54,169 nt of DNA. Origin: an uncultured Bacteroidota bacterium (GTDB taxonomy: Bacteria; Bacteroidota; Bacteroidia; Chitinophagales; Saprospiraceae). Below are positions 1-7,857 of this stretch, piece after piece. A model generated the notes under the pieces. That model saw only the letters and a program-made list of their open reading frames with translations. It did not search any database and had not been told where the DNA came from. The translations under genes and the position numbers were made by a program. The DNA lies in the NCBI GenBank assembly GCA_902609095.1, contig CACLQQ010000008.1:1-54169 (forward strand). Reading direction: 5' to 3'. The stretch's first letter is position 1. Each line of letters opens with the position of its first letter.

Positions 1-64
1 TCACTCATTATATTAATAAATATTATTTTCATTCAACTGAGGAAGTATCTTATTTCTGATTAAT

Positions 65-901
65 TCAAATTGCTCTGATTCTATACCTGAAAGCAGAGTA
101 TATAAGCAATAAAAATTTGTTTAAATCAGATATCCTAATTCTTTGTTTTAAAACCTCCTTAGCTGAGAATTTTTTAATCCTTTTTAGGAGTCTTGAATAA
201 TATAGATAAGCCACAAAAACTCCTAGTCTTGAACCCTTTGGCAATTGTTTCAATCCTACTAATGCCTCATCAAATTCAGATTGTATTTCTGACTCTATTA
301 ACAGCTTCTGTTCGTTAGAAAAATCACTGTATTCTACCTGAGGAAAATACACTCGACCTCTCTCCTCAAAATCACTTTGTATATCTCTTAAGAAATTTAC
401 CTTCTGAAACGCAGAACCTAATTGCTGGGCAGGATACTTCAACCGTTCATATTCAGTCTGATCTCCTTCCAAGAAGATCTTTAAACACATCAAACCTATT
501 ACTTCAGCAGAGCCATATATGTATTTTTCGTACTCCTCCCTATTAAAGGTTTTTTTATTGAGATCCATCTCCATACTTATCAAGAATCCATCGATGAGTT
601 CATAATCAATAGCATAGTGATTGACTACCCGCTGAAAAGAATGCAAGATCGGATTCAAACTAATTTTCTCATCAATAGACCTGAAGGTATCTTCTCTAAA
701 TTGTTTAATCAGTTGGGCTTTTTCAAATTTATGAAACGTATCCACGATCTCATCAGCGAAACGAACAAATCCATAAATCGCATAAATAGGATCTCTGAAT
801 CTCTTATTAAACATCCTTATTCCTAATGAAAATGAGGTGCTATAATTATTAGTTACAAGCTTACTGCACCCTAAACAAGATTCATGATAAAGCTCCATCA
901 T
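65..901 (-). CDS. crtB: Phytoene synthase
   Basis: This enzyme condenses two geranylgeranyl diphosphates into phytoene, the first committed step of carotenoid synthesis. Both aspartate-rich motifs of the squalene/phytoene synthase family are visible: DEIVD at residues 50-54 and DIQSD at 173-177, the latter followed by the typical ERGRVYFP stretch. Its 278 residues are usual for the family. The start ATG at 901 directly abuts the TAG stop of the upstream phytoene desaturase (902-904), so translation is probably coupled. An ATG at 8-6 on the same strand could begin the next gene of the operon, but the window ends there. Confidence 0.95.
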   Translation of the reverse strand: MMELYHESCLGCSKLVTNNYSTSFSLGIRMFNKRFRDPIYAIYGFVRFADEIVDTFHKFEKAQLIKQFREDTFRSIDEKISLNPILHSFQRVVNHYAIDYELIDGFLISMEMDLNKKTFNREEYEKYIYGSAEVIGLMCLKIFLEGDQTEYERLKYPAQQLGSAFQKVNFLRDIQSDFEERGRVYFPQVEYSDFSNEQKLLIESEIQSEFDEALVGLKQLPKGSRLGVFVAYLYYSRLLKRIKKFSAKEVLKQRIRISDLNKFLLLIYSAFRYRIRAI

Positions 902-2368
902 CTACAATGAATTATGTATATAGTTAGCTACTACTTCTCCAGATATTAATGATGGAGGGACTCCCGGACCTGGAGTTGTCAACTGACCAGCGTAAAACAA
1001 ATTTTTCAGCTTTTTACTCTTCATTTTGGGTTTTAAGAATGCTGTCTGCAACAAGGTATTAGAAAGCCCGTAAGCATTACCCTTGAAAGAATGATACTCT
1101 GACTGAAAATCGTCCAAACTGAATGAACGCTTATAAATAATGTCATCTTTGATATCAACATTTATTCTTTGCTCCATCCTATCGAGTACCATATTGAAAA
1201 GCAATTCTCTTTTTTCTAAATCATCTTTTAAACCCGCTGCTAAAGGTATTAAGATGAAAACATTCTCACATCCTGACGGAGCGATATTGAAATCAGTTCT
1301 TGAAGGGGCACATACATAAAACAGCGGATCTGAAGGCCACTGAGGTTGATCATATATCTCTGCTGCATGTTTACCAAAATCGGTATCAAAGAAAAGATTA
1401 TGATGTAATAGCTGGTCATATTTCTTACTACACCCGAGATAAAACAGCAATGAAGAAGGAGCCATAACTCGAGAATCCCAGTATTTATCGCTATAGGACC
1501 TGTGAGCGGAATTCAATATATCCATCTCGGTATGATGATAATCCGCAGCGGAAATTACTTGATCGACTTCATACTTTGTATCATTAGAATTAAGATGAGA
1601 GATTACTCTATTGTCAATCGTGAACTTAGAAACTAGCGAATTAGTGTGTAGCTCTACACCCAATGATTTAGCTATAGATCCGATAGCCTTAGGAATCATA
1701 GACATTCCTCCATCTGGATACCATGTTCCCAACTTTATATCCGCATAATTCATCAGAGAATATAGAGCTGGTGTGTCTGAAGGTTTAGCCCCTAAAAACA
1801 AAACGGGAAACTCTAATAATTCAATTAGCTTAGGATTCTTAAATAACGACCTTACCTCCTTAGATATGGAAGAAAACATCGACATCTTCATGAAGCTCGT
1901 CAATATTTTGGGGTCTATAAATTCCATGATAGAAAGAGATGGTTTGTGCACATACTCTCCAAGACCTACATCATACTTATACTTGGCAGATTCTAAAAAT
2001 CTACGAAGTTTGACCGAGCTGCCTGGTTCATATAGTTCAAACATCTCCTCAAACTCTTTATAATCCGCAGGAACACGCATGATGTCTCCATCTGAAAAAA
2101 TCACCTGATACGATGGATCCAAACGAGATAATTTATAGAAGTCCGAGGTAGTACGATCAAAAAGATTGAAAAACCGTTCGAAGACATCTGGCATCCAATA
2201 CCAACTGGGCCCCATATCAAATGTAAATCCCTCCGCCTGAAAAGCTCTTGCTCTTCCTCCCAAGGAAGAATTTTTTTCAAAAATAGAAACTTGGTGACCA
2301 TGCTTAGCGAGAACACATGCAGCCGACAATCCTGCAAATCCTGCTCCTACAATACCTACTTTACTCAC
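902..2368 (-). CDS. crtI: Phytoene desaturase (CrtI family)
   Basis: This is a FAD-dependent desaturase that introduces the conjugated double bonds of lycopene or neurosporene into phytoene. It opens with a dinucleotide-binding fold, GIVGAGFAGLSAA, followed by GGRARAF. It ends with the family signature FYAGQLTTPGPGVPPSLISG. Its 488 residues are normal for the family. The start is GTG at 2368, because TAG and TGA codons overlap just upstream and no ATG is available. It lies immediately upstream of crtB with no gap, and downstream of the S1 terminator, so crtI-crtB looks like its own transcription unit. A neighbouring carotenoid-modifying gene may continue beyond the window edge. Confidence 0.95.
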   Translation of the reverse strand: MSKVGIVGAGFAGLSAACVLAKHGHQVSIFEKNSSLGGRARAFQAEGFTFDMGPSWYWMPDVFERFFNLFDRTTSDFYKLSRLDPSYQVIFSDGDIMRVPADYKEFEEMFELYEPGSSVKLRRFLESAKYKYDVGLGEYVHKPSLSIMEFIDPKILTSFMKMSMFSSISKEVRSLFKNPKLIELLEFPVLFLGAKPSDTPALYSLMNYADIKLGTWYPDGGMSMIPKAIGSIAKSLGVELHTNSLVSKFTIDNRVISHLNSNDTKYEVDQVISAADYHHTEMDILNSAHRSYSDKYWDSRVMAPSSLLFYLGCSKKYDQLLHHNLFFDTDFGKHAAEIYDQPQWPSDPLFYVCAPSRTDFNIAPSGCENVFILIPLAAGLKDDLEKRELLFNMVLDRMEQRINVDIKDDIIYKRSFSLDDFQSEYHSFKGNAYGLSNTLLQTAFLKPKMKSKKLKNLFYAGQLTTPGPGVPPSLISGEVVANYIHNSL

Positions 2369-2406
2369 TAAAATGTACTTCGTTATTTGAGTCTATAATT
2401 ATAGAT

Positions 2407-2445
2407 AAAAAAGCCTCGACTCTGGGCAGAGTCGAAGCTTTTTTT
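2407..2445 (-). terminator. Intrinsic terminator after the S1 gene
   Basis: An inverted repeat pairs TCGACTCT (2416-2423) with AGAGTCGA (2428-2435) around the 4-base loop GGGC. It is flanked by A and T runs, so it has a U tract in both orientations. It lies 19 bases past the end of the S1 gene and upstream of crtI, so its natural role is to end the S1 transcript. Confidence 0.85.
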
Positions 2446-2463
2446 AATCAGATAAAAAGTTCA

Positions 2464-4833
2464 TTACTTTTTACCACCGTCTAATTCATCTTGCAAAGTC
2501 TTAAGCTCTTCCCACTTACCATCAGCAGCAAGTGATGCCTGCTCTGGCCAAGTTGTAGGGTCGTGCATCTGATATCTCTTACCTGCTTCGGCCAATATTT
2601 CTTTTAACTTATCGACCTCAGCTGCTGCTAAGTCAGCAAAAGTTGCTAATCCTGCATTAGTCAAAAGCTCAGAGATCTTAGGACCAATTCCTTCAATCTT
2701 CTTAAAATCATCAGGCTTCGCATCTCCTTTTTTAGCAGCTGATTTGGCTGCTGCTTTTGGCTCTTCCTTCTTAGGGGCAGGTTTCGCTTCAGCTGCTTTT
2801 TGCTTAGCCGCATCTTCCTGTGCCTTAAGCTGATCTTTCAATTGAGAGAATACATCAAGCTCTCCAAGAGTGGTCTTCTCCATATTAGCGGCTCTCTGTT
2901 GAATATTCCTTCTCGTTTCAGCCCTTTCTTGACCTTTAACTTTTCTTACTTCGTCATCTGCCTTTCTCTTCAGGTCATCTAAATATCTACTGTGAGAAAC
3001 TAATATTCTCTTATCATCTCTATTGAACTCGAGTACCTTTACAGTCAAAGTATCATCTACTTCGGCCATAGAGCTGTCCTCTTTTTTCAAGTGTCTGATT
3101 GGAGCATAAGCTTCCAAACCATAAGGCAACTGCACTATGCCACCCCTATCATCTTTCTTAAGAATTGTAACCTCATGGTATGATCCTACTGGGAATACAT
3201 TCTCGAAAGTATCCCATGGATTCTCCTCTAATTGCTTGTGGCCTAAAGCTAATTTTCTGCTATCAAGATCGATCTCTAAAATAGAAATGTCAATTGTTTC
3301 ACCAACCTTAGTATACTCACTTGGGTGATTGAATCTCTTAGTCCAAGATAGGTCCGAGATATGAATCATTCCACCAATACCTTCTTCTAACTCTACGAAT
3401 ACTCCATAAGGCGTTAAGTTCTTAACCTCACCTTTATGTTGGCTACCACTTGGGAATTTATCAGTGATTTTGTCCCATGGATCTTCAGAAAGTTGCTTAA
3501 TACTTAGCGACATTTTACGTTCCTCTCTGTCAAGTGTAACTACCTTAGCTTCGAACTCTTGACCTAAGTCAAAGTAATCCCTTGCATTAACCGGTTGTGT
3601 GCTCCAGTTAACTTCTGATACGTGGATTAGACCTTCTACTCCAGGTATGATCTCAAGGAATGCACCATAATCCTCGATATTAACGATGCTTCCTTTGACA
3701 GTAGAGCCTTCTACAACTCCAGCGTCAAGAACATCCCATGGATGTGGTTGTAGTTGTTTAAGACCCAATGAAATACGCTTTTTGTTCTCATCGAAATCAA
3801 GTACTACGACATTGATTTTCTGATTTAACTCAAGAGCCTCGTTAGGGTGGTTAATTCTACCCCAAGAAATATCAGTGATATAAAGTAAGCCATCAACACC
3901 TCCTAAGTCCATGAATGCACCGAAATCCGTAATATTCTTAACAATACCCTCTAATACTTGCCCTTTCTCTAAACCTGCAATGATATGATCTCTTTGTTCT
4001 GCAAGATCTGATTCGATAAGTGCCTTATGAGATACAACTGCATTCTTAATGGCTTCATTAATCTTAACCACTTTGAACTCCATAGTCTTACTTACGTATG
4101 CATCATAGTCTATGATCGGCTTGATATCAATCTGAGAGCCAGGTAAGAATGTTTCCAATCCTCCGCAATCAGCAATAAGACCACCCTTAGTCTTGCTGAC
4201 AACAGTACCTTTGATTATAGTGCCCTCATTATAAGATCGTACAATGTTCTCCCAAGCTTGTAATAACTTTGCCTTTCTACGAGAAAGTACTAATTGACCT
4301 TTCTCATCTTCTGTCTCCTCAACATAGACTGCAACTTCGTCACCGAGTTTCAAGTCTGGCATGTCTCTGAATTCAGATGCAGATACCAAACCATCCGACT
4401 TATAGTTGATGTCCAATATCACATCTCCTCCACTAAATGAAGTTACTTTACCAGTAACAACAACATTTTCATCGAGAGTAGTTAGAGACTGCTCATAATC
4501 ATTGATGTACTGATCAATTTCTTCTTGCTCGTAAGTCAACAGGTTCTTAGCTCCTAAGTCCCAATCAAACTCGTCATGTGGCGAATCATAGGGAGAAGGG
4601 TTTGATCCTTCTAATAATTGTGTCAACGGATCTTCGTCGTCAACATCTTCATCTTCGTCAACTTCTTCCTCGACTTGATCTTCTTCAGCATCAACTTGAT
4701 CTTCTGCAGTAATTAATGTAACACCGCTATCCTCAGAGGATATTTTTTCTAATACTTCTTCTGTTATTTCTTCTTGTTCAGACGCAGCTTCAAATATCGG
4801 CTCTTCTACAGGATCCTTGTCATCTAAATTCAT
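2464..4833 (-). CDS. rpsA: 30S ribosomal protein S1, extended form
   Basis: S1 binds mRNA on the small subunit and helps initiation, which matters in Bacteroidota because Shine-Dalgarno sequences are scarce. Of 789 residues, roughly the first 95 form a very acidic, disordered leader. About six S1 RNA-binding repeats follow between residues 120 and 650, with recurring phrases such as GAFMDLGGVDGLLYITDISW and GVFVELEEGIGGMIHISDLSW. Then comes an Ala/Lys-rich linker, and the last ~85 residues form a helix-hairpin-helix-like module (KIEGIGPKISELL, then DPTTWPEQASLA). The protein is longer than the 557-residue E. coli S1. Expression probably comes from the TAATTTTG box at 4898-4905, giving a leader of about 60 nt. 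Confidence 0.93.
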   Translation of the reverse strand: MNLDDKDPVEEPIFEAASEQEEITEEVLEKISSEDSGVTLITAEDQVDAEEDQVEEEVDEDEDVDDEDPLTQLLEGSNPSPYDSPHDEFDWDLGAKNLLTYEQEEIDQYINDYEQSLTTLDENVVVTGKVTSFSGGDVILDINYKSDGLVSASEFRDMPDLKLGDEVAVYVEETEDEKGQLVLSRRKAKLLQAWENIVRSYNEGTIIKGTVVSKTKGGLIADCGGLETFLPGSQIDIKPIIDYDAYVSKTMEFKVVKINEAIKNAVVSHKALIESDLAEQRDHIIAGLEKGQVLEGIVKNITDFGAFMDLGGVDGLLYITDISWGRINHPNEALELNQKINVVVLDFDENKKRISLGLKQLQPHPWDVLDAGVVEGSTVKGSIVNIEDYGAFLEIIPGVEGLIHVSEVNWSTQPVNARDYFDLGQEFEAKVVTLDREERKMSLSIKQLSEDPWDKITDKFPSGSQHKGEVKNLTPYGVFVELEEGIGGMIHISDLSWTKRFNHPSEYTKVGETIDISILEIDLDSRKLALGHKQLEENPWDTFENVFPVGSYHEVTILKKDDRGGIVQLPYGLEAYAPIRHLKKEDSSMAEVDDTLTVKVLEFNRDDKRILVSHSRYLDDLKRKADDEVRKVKGQERAETRRNIQQRAANMEKTTLGELDVFSQLKDQLKAQEDAAKQKAAEAKPAPKKEEPKAAAKSAAKKGDAKPDDFKKIEGIGPKISELLTNAGLATFADLAAAEVDKLKEILAEAGKRYQMHDPTTWPEQASLAADGKWEELKTLQDELDGGKK

Positions 4834-4897
4834 AAAGATTCAGGTTTGTATCTCATCGTGGAGATGAGAGATATACTACCGCAATATTACGGGGCCG

Positions 4898-4905
4898 CAA
4901 AATTA
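4898..4905 (-). promoter_or_regulatory. Probable -7 promoter element for rpsA (TAATTTTG)
   Basis: On the minus strand the sequence reads TAATTTTGCGGC, which fits the Bacteroidota housekeeping -7 consensus TAnnTTTG. No clear TTTG box is seen at the -33 position. The predicted transcript has an untranslated leader of about 60 nt before the S1 ATG at 4833. Confidence 0.55.
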
Positions 4906-5013
4906 TAGTTTATTTTTGATATAAACCATAGTAATAATGAATGTGATAAGACTACCACAAACTGAACAGAATAGTCGCTATGGGTCTTATATTAGCGGAC
5001 TAAATATGAAAGA

Positions 5014-6684
5014 ATGACTACTGAATCAAGACCGTGGTTGAAACACTATCCTGAAGGAGTGCCAGCCAATATCGACCCAAGTGAATATCCCACTCTAGCT
5101 GATTACATTAGAACCAAGTGTACAGAACATAAAAAGAGAAAAGCTTTCTCTTGTATGGGAAAGGAAATGACCTATGGTGAGGTAGATAAACTATCTGATC
5201 AATTTGGTGCATATCTCCTATCAAGAGGATTAGAGCCTGGAGATAGAGTGGCCATAATGATGCCCAATCTATTACAATATCCTATCGCACTGTTTGGATG
5301 TTTTAAAGCAGGGATAATTATTGTAAATACAAACCCCATGTATACTCCACGAGAAATGGAACATCAATTCACAGATAGTCAGGTAAAAGGAGTGATCATT
5401 GCAGAAAACTTCGCTGCTAACTTAGAGTCTATCTTAGGTAAAACACAGATAAAAACGATAATTACCACGAGCATTGGAGAACTATTAGGCAGCCTTAAAG
5501 GTACAATGGTAGATCTTGCTATCAAGCATGTTAAAAGAATGGTGCCAAAATATAATCTACCAAACCCAGTCACTTTCAGTGAAGCGCTCAAGCAAGGAAA
5601 GAAATTTAATCTGGTAGAGTTTGTCAATACTGCAGATTCAGTTGTCGTACATCAATATACCGGAGGGACTACAGGAGTAAGTAAAGGGGCAATGTTGACT
5701 AACAGAAACTTAGTTGCAAACATGAGTCAAATCAAAGCGTTCTTAGGCCCGTATGTTGATGGAGATGGCTCCGGCCACGTCGTACTCTGTCCACTACCTC
5801 TCTACCATATTTTTGCGTTTTCTTGTAACTGCTTGGCCATGATGAGTATTGGCGCGCTCTCCGTCCTAATCACTAATCCACGAGATCTAGTATCGGTAAT
5901 CAAAGAGTATAAAAGGTATAAGGTGACCGGCATGACAGGGGTTAATACTTTGTTCAATGCTTTAAATAATCATCCTGATTTTAAAGCCCTCGACTTTAGC
6001 AACATGAGTGTAGCAAATGCTGGAGGTACAGCTCTACAAAAGAAAGTTGCTGATGAATGGGAAGGCATAACTGGTCTTAAGATAGCAGAAGGATATGGCA
6101 TGACTGAAGCCTCTCCAGTGGTTACTACCAATCCAAAAGGAGGTATCAAAGTAGGAACCATTGGAGTACCTGTCCCATCAACTGATGTGAGAATTGTAGG
6201 AGAAGATGGAAGCCCTTTGGATGTTGGCCAAGCTGGAGAATTGCAGGTTAAAGGTCCACAAGTAATGAAAGGTTATTACAACAGACCTGAAGAAACTGCC
6301 AATACCATAACAGCGGATGGTTGGCTGAACACTGGGGACATCGCAGTAATGGAGGAGGATGGTTACTTCAAGATTGTAGATCGTAAAAAGGATTTGATTC
6401 TTGTATCAGGGTTTAATGTATTCCCTAATGAAATCGAAAACGTAGTAGCATTGCATCCTAAGGTTGATGAAGTTGCAGCTATCGGTGTAGAAGACGACAA
6501 ATCAGGAGAGGTTGTTAAGATTTTTGTGACTATAAAAGATAGCACCTTAACAAAAGATGAATTAATCCAACACTGTAGAGAGAACTTGACTGGATATAAA
6601 GTCCCCAAGCAAGTTGAATTTATCAAAGAGCTACCTAAATCTAATGTTGGAAAAATCCTAAGGAGACAACTTAGAGACAAATAG
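5014..6684 (+). CDS. fadD: Long-chain fatty acid-CoA ligase
   Basis: This enzyme activates fatty acids with ATP and CoA, through an acyl-adenylate, for beta-oxidation or lipid synthesis. The AMP-binding signature YTGGTTGVSKG is at residues 215-225. GYGMTEASP and the hinge region TGDIAVMEEDGYFKIVDRKKD follow. The catalytic C-terminal lysine lies in NVGKILRR (about K547). Its 556 residues match FadD. It stands alone at its 5' side, divergent from rpsA. Only 12 bases separate it from the following RNA methyltransferase, so the two may be co-transcribed. Confidence 0.93.
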   Translation: MTTESRPWLKHYPEGVPANIDPSEYPTLADYIRTKCTEHKKRKAFSCMGKEMTYGEVDKLSDQFGAYLLSRGLEPGDRVAIMMPNLLQYPIALFGCFKAGIIIVNTNPMYTPREMEHQFTDSQVKGVIIAENFAANLESILGKTQIKTIITTSIGELLGSLKGTMVDLAIKHVKRMVPKYNLPNPVTFSEALKQGKKFNLVEFVNTADSVVVHQYTGGTTGVSKGAMLTNRNLVANMSQIKAFLGPYVDGDGSGHVVLCPLPLYHIFAFSCNCLAMMSIGALSVLITNPRDLVSVIKEYKRYKVTGMTGVNTLFNALNNHPDFKALDFSNMSVANAGGTALQKKVADEWEGITGLKIAEGYGMTEASPVVTTNPKGGIKVGTIGVPVPSTDVRIVGEDGSPLDVGQAGELQVKGPQVMKGYYNRPEETANTITADGWLNTGDIAVMEEDGYFKIVDRKKDLILVSGFNVFPNEIENVVALHPKVDEVAAIGVEDDKSGEVVKIFVTIKDSTLTKDELIQHCRENLTGYKVPKQVEFIKELPKSNVGKILRRQLRDK

Positions 6685-6696
6685 ACACCACATCAT

Positions 6697-7857
6697 TTGA
6701 ATATAATTGTAAAAACACTCTTCGGTTTAGAGCCGCTCTTAGCCGAAGAGCTAAAGTCCCTTGGGGCAAGAGAAATAGAATTAGGTAATCGAGTAGTCCA
6801 TTGTCAAGGCGATCAAAAGCTACTGTACTCTATCAATCTGAAGTCTCGATTAGCCCTCAGAGTTCTCACTCCTATACTTTCCTTTAGGGCTCACAACGAA
6901 ACAGTACTTTATAAGCGAGTCCGAAGATATGACTGGACAGATATCATAGATTTAGATCAAACCTTTGCTATCAATAGCGCAATATTCTCAGATATTTTCA
7001 TACACTCACAATACATATCTCTCAAAGTCAAGGATGCTATCAATGATCAATTCAGAGGTCAGTATGATGGCAGACGTCCCAGCATCGATCTGAAGAATCC
7101 AGATATTAGCATTGACGTCCATTGTGTAGGTAAGGATTTCACGTTTTCACTAAATAGCTCAGGCAACTCTCTACATAGGAGAGGTTATCGTCAATCTAAG
7201 CGGATTGCTCCTCTCAACGAGGTGTTAGCAAGCGGAATGATAATGGCCAGTGGTTGGTCTGCTGAAAGTCCGTTATTCGATCCAATGTGTGGATCTGGAA
7301 CTCTGCTCATAGAAGCTTATCATATCGCTCAAAATATTGCTCCTGGGTTGAATCGAGAGCGCTATGCGTTCATGAATTGGAGGGATTATAATCAATCTGA
7401 GTGGGACAAGCTGTGTCAAGAAGCTAGATCTGAAATAAAATCATTACCCATTGAATTATACGGATCCGACATCAATGGCATACAGATTAACGAAACTATC
7501 GAGCTGCTCCAAGAGCTCAATATAGACGATGCTATCTCCCTAAAAAAAGGAAACTTCACACAACTTCCTGCACCATATGATCAAGGAACCATAATTACGA
7601 ATCCTCCATATGATGAACGAATTAAAAGTGATGATATCATAGGGCTATATAAGTCGATAGGTGATACGCTCAAAGAAAAGTATGATGGTTGGGATGCTTG
7701 GATATTAAGTGGAAATAAGTCCGCTATAAAACGAGTAGGCTTACGTACCTCTAAGAAGATGACACTTTACAATGGATCGATAGAATGTAAATTTCACAAA
7801 TATGAAATATACAGGGGAAGTAAGAAAACTAAAAACTCCCCCTCAGAGCAAAAGTAA
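6697..7857 (+). CDS. THUMP-domain class I SAM-dependent RNA methyltransferase
   Basis: It belongs to the YpsC/RlmL N-terminal family, whose members methylate guanine N2 in 23S rRNA. An N-terminal ferredoxin-like and THUMP region covers residues 1-160. The Rossmann methyltransferase domain carries DPMCGSGT (195-202) for SAM binding and NPPY (302-305), the catalytic motif of N-methyltransferases. It has 386 residues; the second (RlmK) half of E. coli RlmL is absent, as is usual outside gammaproteobacteria. The start must be TTG at 6697: it is the first start-like codon after an in-frame TAG, and the encoded MNIIVKTLFGLE is the usual family beginning. Its 3' end overlaps the convergent TonB receptor gene by 29 bases. 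Confidence 0.88.
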   Translation: MNIIVKTLFGLEPLLAEELKSLGAREIELGNRVVHCQGDQKLLYSINLKSRLALRVLTPILSFRAHNETVLYKRVRRYDWTDIIDLDQTFAINSAIFSDIFIHSQYISLKVKDAINDQFRGQYDGRRPSIDLKNPDISIDVHCVGKDFTFSLNSSGNSLHRRGYRQSKRIAPLNEVLASGMIMASGWSAESPLFDPMCGSGTLLIEAYHIAQNIAPGLNRERYAFMNWRDYNQSEWDKLCQEARSEIKSLPIELYGSDINGIQINETIELLQELNIDDAISLKKGNFTQLPAPYDQGTIITNPPYDERIKSDDIIGLYKSIGDTLKEKYDGWDAWILSGNKSAIKRVGLRTSKKMTLYNGSIECKFHKYEIYRGSKKTKNSPSEQK

